Assembly: GCF_001425625.1 (NCBI RefSeq)
Contig: NZ_LMCP01000048.1
Coordinates: forward strand, 213,582 to 277,581
DNA from: Mesorhizobium sp. Root102
GTDB taxonomy: Bacteria > Pseudomonadota > Alphaproteobacteria > Rhizobiales > Rhizobiaceae
DNA length: 64,000 nucleotides
Reading direction: 5' to 3'
Made by a program: the position numbers and the translations under genes. The first letter of the stretch is position 1; every line of letters starts with the position of its first letter. Positions 24,312 to 32,940 of the stretch are shown piece after piece. The notes below the pieces were generated by a model. It saw only the letters and a list, made by a program, of their open reading frames with translations. It was not told the DNA's origin and did no database searches.

Positions 24312-26393
24312 TTATTCCGCCGCCTGCTTGAAGCCGCTCTTGGCCAGCGCCGAGCATTCCGCCATCACGGCCGATGCCCGCGCGATCGGGTTGGTCAGGT
24401 AGAAATCCTTCACCGGCGAGGTGAAGGTGCCCTTGTTCAGCCGCCCGCCGAGCTTCGCCACTTTGGCGATGTCCTCGGCATTGCCGGCCGCGACCTGATC
24501 GATGCGGGCCAGATGCGGGTGCTCGCCGTAGAGCTTGGCGCGCAGCTGCGGCAGCGAATCGAACGGCAGTTTTTTGCCCAGCACATCCGACAGTGCCCGC
24601 AGGATAGCCCAGTCCTCGCGCGCGTCGCCGGGCGCGAAACCGGCGCGGTTGGTCTGCTGCACGCGGCCTTCCGTGTTGACATAGGTGGCCGATTTTTCGG
24701 TGTAGGCAGCCGCCGGCAGGATGACGTTGGCGCGGTGCGCGCCCTGGTCGCCATGCGTGCCGATATAGACGACGAAGGCGCCGCCGGTCTTGGCCATGTC
24801 GATCTCGTCGGCGCCGAGCAGGAACAACAGCTCCATTTCGCCCAGCATGCCGGCAACGCTCTTGCCACCCTCGCCCGGCACGAAGCCGAGATCGAGACCG
24901 CCGACACGTCCGGCCGCATTGTGCAGCACGGCAAAGCCGTTCCAGTCCGCGCGGGCAGCGTTAACGGCGGCGGCAAGCTTGGCCGCCTGGCCGAGCACGG
25001 CCGCGCCATCGGCGCGCGACAGCGCGCCCTGGCCGACGATGATCAGCGGATGCGTCGCCTTCTTCAGCGTCTGGAAGAACTTGCCGTTGCCGTCCGCCAG
25101 ATCCTTCAGCGAATCCGGTCCGGCGCCCAGCTGTTCGTAGTCATAGCGCGTGTCGCCGACATCGCCGATGAGGCCGACCGGCAGATTGCCGATCCGCCAG
25201 CGCTTGCGGATGCGGGTGTTGAGCACCGAGGCTTCATAGCGCGGGTTGGCGCCGATGATCAGCACCGCATCCGCCTGCTCGATGCCTTCGATGGTCGGGT
25301 TGAAGATGTAACTGGCGCGCCCGAGCGCCGGATCGAGCGCGGCGCCATCCTGGCGGCAATCGGTATTCTTCGAGCCGAGCGAAGCCATCAGCAGCTTGAG
25401 CGCGTAGATTTCTTCAACGGCGGCGAGATCGCCCGAAATGGCGCCGATCTTTTCGGGTGACGCCTTCGACACCGCGTCCTTGATCGCGGCAAAGGCCTCG
25501 GCCCAGCTCGCGGGAACCAGCTTGCCGTCCTTGCGCACATAGGGGCGGTCGAGGCGCTGCGTGCGCAGACCGTCCCAGATGAAGCGGGTCTTGTCGGAAA
25601 TCCACTCCTCGTTCACCTGCTCGTTGACGCGCGGCAGGATGCGCATCACTTCGCGGCCCCGGCTATCGACGCGGATCGCCGAGCCGACGGCATCCATCAC
25701 GTCGATGGATTCGGTCTTGGTCAACTCCCACGGCCGCGCCTGGAAGGCGAAGGGTTTTGACGTCAGCGCGCCGACCGGGCAAAGGTCGATGACATTGCCC
25801 TGCAGTTCGGACGTCATCGCGCTTTCGAGATAGGTGGTGATCTCGGCATCCTCGCCGCGGCCGATCAGGCCAAGCTCGGAAATGCCGGCGACTTCCGTGG
25901 TGAAGCGGACGCAGCGCGTGCAATGGATGCAGCGGTTCATCACCGTCTTGACCAGCGGTCCGATATATTTGTCTTCGACCGCGCGCTTGTTCTCATGAAA
26001 GCGCGAGGAATCGACGCCGAAGGCCATCGCCTGGTCCTGCAGGTCGCATTCGCCGCCCTGGTCGCAGATCGGGCAATCCAGCGGATGGTTGATCAGCAGG
26101 AACTCCATCACGCCTTCCCTGGCCTTCTTGACCATCGGCGTGTTGGTGAAGATTTCCGGCGCTTCGCCATTCGGCCCCGGACGCAGGTCGCGCACGTTCA
26201 TGGCACAGGAAGCCTGCGGCTTGGGCGGCCCGCCCTTCACCTCGATCAGGCACATGCGGCAATTGCCGGCGATCGACAGCCGCTCATGGAAGCAGAAGCG
26301 CGGCACTTCCGCGCCAGCATCTTCCGCCGCCTGCAGCAGCGTGTAATGGTCGGGTACAGTGATCTCTTTCCCGTCGACCTTGAGCTTTGCCAT
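24312..26393 (-). CDS. nuoG: NADH-quinone oxidoreductase subunit G
   Basis: The 693-residue subunit carries the N1b, N4 and N5 Fe-S clusters. Visible are the ferredoxin-like motif CFHERLSIAGNCRMC, CPICDQGGECDLQDQ, and MNRCIHCTRCVRF with the His-ligated cluster. A molybdopterin-oxidoreductase-like domain without cofactor follows. The start is ATG 26393 (MAKLKVDGKEITVPDHYTLL). It is separated from the upstream gene by 73 bases and from nuoH by two. Confidence 0.97.
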   Translation of the reverse strand: MAKLKVDGKEITVPDHYTLLQAAEDAGAEVPRFCFHERLSIAGNCRMCLIEVKGGPPKPQASCAMNVRDLRPGPNGEAPEIFTNTPMVKKAREGVMEFLLINHPLDCPICDQGGECDLQDQAMAFGVDSSRFHENKRAVEDKYIGPLVKTVMNRCIHCTRCVRFTTEVAGISELGLIGRGEDAEITTYLESAMTSELQGNVIDLCPVGALTSKPFAFQARPWELTKTESIDVMDAVGSAIRVDSRGREVMRILPRVNEQVNEEWISDKTRFIWDGLRTQRLDRPYVRKDGKLVPASWAEAFAAIKDAVSKASPEKIGAISGDLAAVEEIYALKLLMASLGSKNTDCRQDGAALDPALGRASYIFNPTIEGIEQADAVLIIGANPRYEASVLNTRIRKRWRIGNLPVGLIGDVGDTRYDYEQLGAGPDSLKDLADGNGKFFQTLKKATHPLIIVGQGALSRADGAAVLGQAAKLAAAVNAARADWNGFAVLHNAAGRVGGLDLGFVPGEGGKSVAGMLGEMELLFLLGADEIDMAKTGGAFVVYIGTHGDQGAHRANVILPAAAYTEKSATYVNTEGRVQQTNRAGFAPGDAREDWAILRALSDVLGKKLPFDSLPQLRAKLYGEHPHLARIDQVAAGNAEDIAKVAKLGGRLNKGTFTSPVKDFYLTNPIARASAVMAECSALAKSGFKQAAE

Positions 26394-26466
26394 TCGCCTC
26401 AAACCCCTGCGGAGTTCCCGCAATCTCTTGTTCCGGGCACGGTCGAAACCGGACCCGGCATTTCAT

Positions 26467-27162
26467 TCACTTCTTGACGGCGAGTGCCGCCGCTTGGGCT
26501 GTCCAATCGTCGCGGCCGATGCGGCCGGTGAGCGACAGATAATCCTCGACCCAGGCAACCTCTTGCGGCGTCCATGCCGCGATCTGGCCATACGTCCAGA
26601 TGCCCAGGCCGTTGAGAACCTTTTCCAGCTTGGGTCCGATGCCCGATATCGCCTTGAGATCCGCCGGTTTCGCCGGCTTTTCCATGGCATTGGGCTGCCT
26701 GAAATCCTCGGGCATCAGCACGCCGGCGGCGTCGCTTTCTGCCGGACCGGCGTTTGCCACCGGCGCCACGGTGGCGGCTTCCTTGGCGGCTATATCGGTG
26801 ACCTCCTGTGCGAACGACTGCGCCTCGGCGATCATGGTTTTCGCCGTCGCCCGCGCCCTGGTGGAGGAAGAGTTAGGGTCGTCGAACTGCGCGACGCGCG
26901 CCTCGAAATCATCGACGATCGGCTGCAGCAGCCGCTGCGAAGCTTCGGCCGCTCCCGAAAGCGCACCTAGCCAGACGCCGAAAGCGTGGTTGGCCAGCCC
27001 AAGGCCAAGCGCCGACATCGCCGCCGCACCCGCCACAGGATGCACGAGAAGGTTGACGGCGCTGGCCATCTCCTTCGGCATCATCCTGGTCAGGTCCTGG
27101 TTCATCTTCTCGATCTGGTCCAAATTGGGCATCAACGGATTGGGTGTCGAATACGGCGCCAT
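26467..27162 (-). CDS. helix-hairpin-helix-type domain protein between nuoF and nuoG
   Basis: The 231-residue protein has two parts. Residues 1-80 are Met- and Ala-rich and helical (LDQIEKMNQDLTRMMPKEMA) and faintly recall phasins. After a variable linker, about 165-231 form a compact domain with LKAISGIGPKLEKVLNGLGI, WTYGQIAAWT and GRIGRDDW. That domain is nearly the same as the C-terminal extension of NuoE in this operon. LxxIxGIGPK is a helix-hairpin-helix-like signature. The start is ATG 27162, with AGGAG seven bases upstream. The gene is inside the nuo operon, so it is made with complex I; its role is unknown. Confidence 0.8.
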   Translation of the reverse strand: MAPYSTPNPLMPNLDQIEKMNQDLTRMMPKEMASAVNLLVHPVAGAAAMSALGLGLANHAFGVWLGALSGAAEASQRLLQPIVDDFEARVAQFDDPNSSSTRARATAKTMIAEAQSFAQEVTDIAAKEAATVAPVANAGPAESDAAGVLMPEDFRQPNAMEKPAKPADLKAISGIGPKLEKVLNGLGIWTYGQIAAWTPQEVAWVEDYLSLTGRIGRDDWTAQAAALAVKK

Positions 27163-27212
27163 AGATATCTCCTGGTCGTTTTTTCGTTCGCCCGCCCCGG
27201 GTTGTCTCAAAT

Positions 27213-27250
27213 CGGGCACTTGCCCGTATTTCGCTTCGGGCTTTCGCCCG
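27213..27250 (-). promoter_or_regulatory. two tandem small stem-loops between nuoF and the next gene
   Basis: CGGGCACTTGCCCG (27213-27226) and CGGGCTTTCGCCCG (27237-27250) are two near-copies of a 5-bp stem with a four-base loop, 10 bases apart, in the 103-base gap after nuoF. They have no T run. They may mark an RNA-processing site or a partial duplication. Confidence 0.45.
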
Positions 27251-27265
27251 CATTCACAAATTCCT

Positions 27266-28570
27266 CTATTCCGCCGCCACCATCACCGGCTCGGCGCGGT
27301 GCGCGTTGCGCGAAAACTCGTCGATGCGCCGCTCCACCTCGCCGCGGAAATGCCGCATCAGGCCCTGTATCGGCCATGCCGCCGCGTCGCCCAGCGCGCA
27401 GATCGTGTGGCCCTCGACCTGCTTTGTGACGTCGAGCAGCATATCGATCTCGCGCTTCTGCGCCTCGCCGCGCACCAGCCGCTCCATCACCCGCCACATC
27501 CAGCCGGTGCCTTCGCGGCACGGCGTGCACTGGCCGCAGCTCTCGTGCTTGTAGAAGTAGGACAGCCGCGCGATCGCCTTCACGATATCGGTCGACTTGT
27601 CCATGACGACGACAGCCGCCGTGCCGAGGCCGGATTTGAGGTCGCGCAGCGCGTCGAAATCCATCGGCGCGTCGATGATCTGCTCGGCCGGCACCAGCGG
27701 CACCGAAGCGCCGCCCGGAATGACCGCCAGCAGGTTGTCCCAGCCGCCGCGAATGCCGCCGCAATGCGTCTCGATCAACTCACGGAACGGGATCGACATA
27801 GCCTCTTCGACCGTGCACGGATTGTTGACGTGGCCGGAGACGCAAAACAGCTTGGTGCCGACATTGTTGGGCCGGCCGAAGCCCGAGAACCACGCGGCGC
27901 CGCGGCGCAGGATGGTCGGCGCGACCGCGATCGATTCGACATTGTTGACCGTGGTCGGGCAGCCATAAAGGCCGACATTGGCCGGGAATGGCGGCTTCAG
28001 CCTGGGCTGGCCCTTCTTGCCTTCGAGGCTCTCGAGGAGTGCCGTCTCCTCGCCGCAGATATAGGCGCCGGCGCCGTGGTGCATGTAGATGTCGAAATCA
28101 TAGCCCGACGTATTGTTCTTGCCGATCAGCTTGGCCTCATAGGCCTCGTCGATGGCGCGCTGCAGCGCCTCGCGCTCGCGGATGAACTCCCCGCGTACAT
28201 AGATGTAGGCGGCAACCGCGCCCATGGCGAAACCGGCAATGAAAGAGCCCTCGACCAGCGTATGCGGATCGTTGCGCAGGATGTCGCGGTCCTTGCAGGT
28301 GCCGGGCTCGGATTCGTCGGCATTGACGACCAGATAGCTCGGACGGCCGTCGCTCTGCTTGGGCATGAACGACCATTTGAGTCCCGTCGGGAAGCCGGCG
28401 CCACCACGGCCGCGCAGGCCCGACGCCTTCATCTCGTTGACGATCCACTCGCGCCCCTTGGCGATGATGCCAGGCGTGTTGTCCCAGGCGCCGCGCGCCA
28501 TCGCGCCGGCCAGCGACTTGTCGAAGAGGCCATAGATGTTGGTGAAGATGCGATCTTTGTCCTGAAGCAT
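27266..28570 (-). CDS. nuoF: NADH-quinone oxidoreductase subunit F
   Basis: The 434-residue flavoprotein binds NADH, FMN and the N3 [4Fe-4S] cluster. SGLRGRGGAGFPTGLKWSFM is the nucleotide-binding region, GAYICGEETALLESLEGKKG the FMN site, and ESCGQCTPCREGTGWM the cluster ligands. The start is ATG 28570 (MLQDKDRIFTNIYGLFDKSL). The 47 extra codons open upstream are the nuoE gene in another phase. It lies 10 bases after nuoE. Confidence 0.97.
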   Translation of the reverse strand: MLQDKDRIFTNIYGLFDKSLAGAMARGAWDNTPGIIAKGREWIVNEMKASGLRGRGGAGFPTGLKWSFMPKQSDGRPSYLVVNADESEPGTCKDRDILRNDPHTLVEGSFIAGFAMGAVAAYIYVRGEFIREREALQRAIDEAYEAKLIGKNNTSGYDFDIYMHHGAGAYICGEETALLESLEGKKGQPRLKPPFPANVGLYGCPTTVNNVESIAVAPTILRRGAAWFSGFGRPNNVGTKLFCVSGHVNNPCTVEEAMSIPFRELIETHCGGIRGGWDNLLAVIPGGASVPLVPAEQIIDAPMDFDALRDLKSGLGTAAVVVMDKSTDIVKAIARLSYFYKHESCGQCTPCREGTGWMWRVMERLVRGEAQKREIDMLLDVTKQVEGHTICALGDAAAWPIQGLMRHFRGEVERRIDEFSRNAHRAEPVMVAAE

Positions 28571-28580
28571 TATTCGTCCC

Positions 28581-29861
28581 TCAGACCGGCTTCTTGCCGA
28601 AGACGCGGATGTATTCGGCGACACCACCCTTGGCGAGCGCCTTGGCCTGCTTGACCCAGTCGTCGCGATCGATGCGGCCCTGGAAAGAGAGATAGCCGTC
28701 CACCCACTCACGCTCGGCCTTCTTCCACGACGCGACCTGCGCGAAGGTGTAGATGCCGAGCGTATGCAGGATGCCCTCGATCTTCGGGCCGACGCCGGAG
28801 ATCAGCTTGAGGTCGTCCACCAGCGTCGGCTTGGCGATGCCGGCCGGACGGTTCTTGTCTTCCAGCGATGGCTTGGCGGCTTTCGCGGCCGGCGCCTTGG
28901 TTTCCGGCGCCTTGAAAGCGGTTGCCGGCTCGGCCTTGGTCTTCGGACCACTGCGCTGCTTGGAAACCTGCTCGACCTCTGGAGCCGCCTTGTTGGCATT
29001 GGCGGCCGAATGCAGCGGCGCCGAAACGCTCGCCGCCTTTTCAGCAGCCGGCGCAACCTTGGCCTTTGACGGCGTCTTCAAGGCCGGGCTGGTTTCCGGC
29101 GCATCGGTCTTCGGCTTGCTGGCATTGGACGGCCCGACCGCGGCGGTGGCAGGTGCCGGAACGGGTGCCGCGACGATCGCATCAGGCGCCGCCTGGGCGG
29201 CCTTGGTCGCTGCCTTGGCTTCCCTGTCGCGGGTCGATTTGAGGATCGCCTTTTCGCTCTTCAGCGTGGTGAGGCCGGAGGCCGGCTCCGAACCGGTGCG
29301 GCCGTTCTGCGGCCCCGCTGGCACCGAAGCACCCTTGCCGGCGCCGTAGAGATCGATGATCTCGGCCAACCGTTCCGGGGTCAGGTCTTCAAACGTGTCC
29401 TTGAAGATCATGACCATCGGCGCGTTGACGCAGGCGCCAAGGCATTCGACCTCTTCCCACGACAAGGTGCCCTTGTCGTTGGTGTGGAACTGATCGTGGT
29501 GGATCTTCGAGCGGCAGACATCCATCAGCGCTTCCGAGCCGCGCAGCATGCAGGGCGTGGTGCCGCAGACCTGGATGTGCGCACGCGTGCCGACCGGGTT
29601 CAGCTGGTACTGCGTGTAGAAGGTCGCGACCTCGAGCCCACGGATGCGCGGCATGCCGAGCATATCGGAAATCGTCTCGATCGCCGCCTTCGTCACCCAG
29701 CCTTCCTGCTCCTGCGCGATCATCAGAAGCGGGATGATGGCCGACTGCTCACGGCCCTTCGGGTACTTCTTGATCCATTGCTTCGCCGCTGCGGCATTCG
29801 CCCGGTTGAAGGCGAAGGATGCTGGCTGGACGCTGGCTTCTGCGAGACGGCGGACTGACAT
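28581..29861 (-). CDS. nuoE: NADH-quinone oxidoreductase subunit E with a long C-terminal extension
   Basis: The 426-residue product is far longer than the usual 160-220 residues. Residues 1-175 are normal NuoE with the [2Fe-2S] ligands in VCGTTPCMLRGS and VECLGACVNAPM. Residues about 180-350 form a low-complexity Ala/Lys/Pro linker. The last 75 residues contain LKLISGVGPKIEGILHTLGI, YTFAQVASW and GRIDRDDW, a helix-hairpin-helix-like domain also found in the separate gene at 26467-27162. Extended NuoE proteins are known from rhizobia; the role of the tail is not. It begins at ATG 29861, immediately after the nuoD stop (29862). Confidence 0.93.
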   Translation of the reverse strand: MSVRRLAEASVQPASFAFNRANAAAAKQWIKKYPKGREQSAIIPLLMIAQEQEGWVTKAAIETISDMLGMPRIRGLEVATFYTQYQLNPVGTRAHIQVCGTTPCMLRGSEALMDVCRSKIHHDQFHTNDKGTLSWEEVECLGACVNAPMVMIFKDTFEDLTPERLAEIIDLYGAGKGASVPAGPQNGRTGSEPASGLTTLKSEKAILKSTRDREAKAATKAAQAAPDAIVAAPVPAPATAAVGPSNASKPKTDAPETSPALKTPSKAKVAPAAEKAASVSAPLHSAANANKAAPEVEQVSKQRSGPKTKAEPATAFKAPETKAPAAKAAKPSLEDKNRPAGIAKPTLVDDLKLISGVGPKIEGILHTLGIYTFAQVASWKKAEREWVDGYLSFQGRIDRDDWVKQAKALAKGGVAEYIRVFGKKPV

Positions 29862-31052
29862 TTAGCGATCGACCTCACCAAACACGATGTCGAGGGAGCC
29901 TAGAACGGCGGTGACGTCGGCCAGCATGTGGCCGCGGCAGAGGAAATCCATCGCTTGCAGATGCGCAAAACCAGGCGCGCGCAGCTTGCAGCGGTAGGGC
30001 TTGTTGGAGCCATCGGAGACGAGATAGACGCCGAACTCGCCCTTCGGCGCTTCGACCGCCGCATAGACCTCGCCGGCTGGAACGCGATAACCCTCGGTGT
30101 AGAGCTTGAAGTGATGGATCAGCGCCTCCATCGAGCGCTTCATCGCCTGGCGCTTGGGCGGCACCACCTTCCCGTCGAGGTTCGACACCGGTCCGGTGCT
30201 CTCCTTGCCGAGCAGAAGGTCGACGCACTGGCGCATGATCTTCGCCGACTGGCGCATCTCTTCCATGCGCACGAGGTAACGGTCGAAGCAATCGCCGTTC
30301 TTGCCGATCGGAATGTCGAAATCCATTTCCGAATAGCATTCATAGGGCTGCGACTTGCGCAGGTCCCAGGCTGCACCCGAGCCACGCACCATGACGCCCG
30401 AAAAACCCCAGGCCCAGGCATCGGCCAGCGAAACGGTGCCGATATCGACATTGCGCTGCTTGAAGATGCGGTTGCCGGTCAGCAGCTGGTCGAGGTCGTC
30501 GATCGACTTCAGGAACGGGTCGATCCACTTGCCGATGTCCTCGACCAGCTTCTGCGGCAGGTCCTGATGGACGCCGCCGGGGCGGAAATAGGCCGCATGC
30601 ATGCGTGAACCGGAGGCGCGCTCATAGAACACCATCAGCTTTTCGCGCTCGACGAAGCCCCACAGCGGCGGCGTCAGCGCGCCGACGTCCATCGCCTGCG
30701 TCGTCACATTCAGGATGTGCGACATGATGCGGCCGATTTCGCAGTAAAGCACGCGGATCAGCTGGCCGCGCTTCGGCACGTCGATGCCGAGCAACCGCTC
30801 GGCAGCCAGCGCGAAGGCGTGTTCCTGGTTCATCGGCGCGCAATAATCGAGCCGGTCGAGATAGGGGATCGCCTGCAGATAGGTCTTGGCCTCGATCAGC
30901 TTTTCCGTGCCGCGATGCAACAGCCCGATATGTGGATCGACGCGATCGACAACCTCGCCGTCCAGCTCCAGCACGAGGCGCAAAACACCGTGCGCCGCAG
31001 GGTGTTGCGGGCCGAAATTGATGTTGAAGTTGCGGACGGAGGTTTCAGCCAT
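29862..31052 (-). CDS. nuoD: NADH-quinone oxidoreductase subunit D
   Basis: The 396-residue subunit forms the quinone pocket with NuoB. MAETSVRNFNINFGPQHPAA at the start carries the GPQHPAAHG motif, and IGLLHRGTEKLIEAKTYLQA, YLDRLDYCAPMNQEHAF and GSLDIVFGEVDR at the C-terminus are typical. It is a separate gene, not fused to NuoC as in E. coli. It lies nine bases after nuoC and abuts nuoE. Confidence 0.97.
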   Translation of the reverse strand: MAETSVRNFNINFGPQHPAAHGVLRLVLELDGEVVDRVDPHIGLLHRGTEKLIEAKTYLQAIPYLDRLDYCAPMNQEHAFALAAERLLGIDVPKRGQLIRVLYCEIGRIMSHILNVTTQAMDVGALTPPLWGFVEREKLMVFYERASGSRMHAAYFRPGGVHQDLPQKLVEDIGKWIDPFLKSIDDLDQLLTGNRIFKQRNVDIGTVSLADAWAWGFSGVMVRGSGAAWDLRKSQPYECYSEMDFDIPIGKNGDCFDRYLVRMEEMRQSAKIMRQCVDLLLGKESTGPVSNLDGKVVPPKRQAMKRSMEALIHHFKLYTEGYRVPAGEVYAAVEAPKGEFGVYLVSDGSNKPYRCKLRAPGFAHLQAMDFLCRGHMLADVTAVLGSLDIVFGEVDR

Positions 31053-31061
31053 TCTGGCGCC

Positions 31062-31667
31062 TCAATTCGTCTTGGCTTTTTCGTCCCCGGGCAGCACGTA
31101 GTCGGTGCCTTCCCATGGGGAAAGAAAATCGAAATTGCGGAATTCCTGCTTCAATTCCACGGGCTCGTAGATGACGCGCTTGGCCTCGTCGTCGTAACGC
31201 ACCTCGACAAAGCCGGTCAGCGGGAAGTCCTTGCGCAGCGGATGGCCTTCGAAACCATAGTCGGTCAGCAGGCGGCGCAGATCGGGATGGCCCGAGAACA
31301 GCACGCCATAGAGATCGTAGGTCTCACGTTCGAACCAGTCGGCACCGGGGAACACGCCGGTGATCGACGGCACCATCGTCTCTTCATCGGCCTGCACCTT
31401 GATGCGGATGCGCACATTCTGCTTCGGCGACAGGAGGTGGTAGACGACGTCGAAACGCTTGGCCCGCGACGGATAGTCGGCGCCACAGACGTCGATGACC
31501 GAGATGAACTGGCAGCGCGCATCGTCGCGCAGGAAGGTCATGACCTCGACCAGATCGCGCGGCTCGACATGAACCGTGAGTTCGCCATAGGCGATATCAG
31601 CGTCGTTCACACGGCCGGTCAGCTTCTCGCCGAGATAGGTCGACAGTTCGCTCAGGGATGCGGTCAT
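31062..31667 (-). CDS. nuoC: NADH-quinone oxidoreductase subunit C
   Basis: The 201-residue 30-kDa-type subunit shows the family segment FPGADWFERETYDLYGVLF followed by HPDLRRLLTDYGFEGHPLRK. The start is ATG 31667 (MTASLSELSTYLGEKLTGRV), four bases after nuoB; frame open further upstream is inside nuoB. It is part of the hydrophilic arm and has no cofactor. Confidence 0.96.
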   Translation of the reverse strand: MTASLSELSTYLGEKLTGRVNDADIAYGELTVHVEPRDLVEVMTFLRDDARCQFISVIDVCGADYPSRAKRFDVVYHLLSPKQNVRIRIKVQADEETMVPSITGVFPGADWFERETYDLYGVLFSGHPDLRRLLTDYGFEGHPLRKDFPLTGFVEVRYDDEAKRVIYEPVELKQEFRNFDFLSPWEGTDYVLPGDEKAKTN

Positions 31668-31671
31668 GGAT

Positions 31672-32253
31672 TTACCGTTCGATCGTGCCGGTGCGGCGGA
31701 TTTTCTTCTGCAAGAGAAGAATGCCGTAGAGCAGCGCTTCGGCGCTCGGCGGACAGCCGGGCACATAGATGTCGACCGGCACGATGCGGTCGCAGCCGCG
31801 CACCACCGAATAGGAATAGTGGTAGTAGCCGCCGCCATTGGCGCATGAGCCCATCGAGATGACGTAGCGCGGCTCCGGCATCTGGTCGTAGACCTTGCGC
31901 AGCGCCGGCGCCATCTTGTTGGTCAGCGTGCCGGCAACGATCATGATGTCGGACTGGCGCGGCGACGCGCGCGGCGCGACACCGAACCTCTCCGAGTCAT
32001 AGCGCGGCATCGAGGTATGGATCATCTCCACCGCGCAGCAGGCGAGGCCAAAGGTCATGAACATCAGCGAGCCGCTGCGCGCCCAGGTGATCAGCGCTTC
32101 CGTCGAGGTGACGAGAAAACCCTTGTCGGCGAGCTCATTGTTGATCTCGAGGAAGAACGGATCGTCCGCCCCCACCGGCCTGCCGGTGTTGGGATCGATC
32201 AAACCCTTGGGCTTCGGCGCGACGAGCGTGCCGGAACTGTCGTTCAATCCCAT
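31672..32253 (-). CDS. nuoB: NADH-quinone oxidoreductase subunit B
   Basis: The 193-residue subunit binds the terminal [4Fe-4S] cluster N2. The ligands are in TFGLACCAVEM, ISMGSCANGGGYYHYSYS and VDIYVPGCPPSAEALLYG. I chose ATG 32253 (MGLNDSSGTLVAPKPKGLID) because GGAG sits seven bases upstream. The earlier ATG at 32274 would add seven residues. Either way it overlaps the end of nuoA. Confidence 0.96.
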   Translation of the reverse strand: MGLNDSSGTLVAPKPKGLIDPNTGRPVGADDPFFLEINNELADKGFLVTSTEALITWARSGSLMFMTFGLACCAVEMIHTSMPRYDSERFGVAPRASPRQSDIMIVAGTLTNKMAPALRKVYDQMPEPRYVISMGSCANGGGYYHYSYSVVRGCDRIVPVDIYVPGCPPSAEALLYGILLLQKKIRRTGTIER

Positions 32254-32609
32254 TCCAGCGCTCCTTTTTTCCATTCATAGGCAAAGCCGATGGTCAGCAC
32301 CGCCAAAAAGACCATCATCGACCAGAAGCCGAGCATGCCGATCTTCGAGAACGACACCGCCCAAGGAAACAGGAAGGCCACTTCCAGGTCGAAGATGATG
32401 AACAGGATCGACACCAGGTAGAAGCGGATGTCGAATTTCATGCGGGCGTCGTCGAACGAGTTGAAACCGCACTCGTAGGCGGAAAGCTTTTCAGGATCGG
32501 GATTGCGGTAAGCCACCAGGAAGGGCGCGGCCAGCAGCGCCAGGCCGACAACCAACGCCACGCCTATGAACAGGACGATGGGCAGGTATGAGCTTAGAAG
32601 TGCGTTCAT
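32244..32609 (-). CDS. nuoA: NADH-quinone oxidoreductase subunit A
   Basis: The 121-residue first gene of the complex I operon encodes a three-span membrane subunit. The loop EKLSAYECGFNSFDDARMKF contains the conserved Cys, and DIRFYLVSILFIIFDLEVAF is diagnostic. The start is ATG 32609 with GGAAAG-like sequence upstream. Its end overlaps nuoB by 10 bases. The operon promoter should lie in 32610-32940. Confidence 0.96.
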   Translation of the reverse strand: MNALLSSYLPIVLFIGVALVVGLALLAAPFLVAYRNPDPEKLSAYECGFNSFDDARMKFDIRFYLVSILFIIFDLEVAFLFPWAVSFSKIGMLGFWSMMVFLAVLTIGFAYEWKKGALEWD

Positions 32610-32940
32610 GCTCGGCTTTCCGTTGGCGCCAATCCACTTTGATTACAGCACCGGACCCTAATGCGGAAGCGTGACAGTTTAACCGCTGAACCGTTTTAAG
32701 GGCCTATGCTGCAACGCGGCGAGGGTTAGCGCAGCACTTCCAGTGAAGCAAGTCAAACCTTGTTCAAAACACTGACCTGGACGGCATATCCGGGGAAACT
32801 GGTCCGATCCGCTCCTGTTTGATTTCCTTCGCTTTCTACTCCACTTTTCTCTCCTGACATGCTTGCCGCCAAAACCCTGCTAGCATGGCCCGGAATCACC
32901 CATCCGACCCTCGGTCAAAACACTTCAAAGTGATGCCTGC
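32610..32940. other. intergenic region between divergent nuoA and YcaQ-type gene
   Basis: The 331 bases separate divergent genes and must carry the nuo operon promoter (minus strand) and that of the plus-strand gene. No open frame with a ribosome site, no palindrome and no promoter pair convincing enough to mark is seen. Confidence 0.6.

Noticed and set aside
26600..28654. 684-codon plus-strand open frame
   Set aside because: It is the antisense of nuoF and its neighbour gene, which have clear Fe-S, FMN and domain motifs; high GC leaves long antisense frames open.
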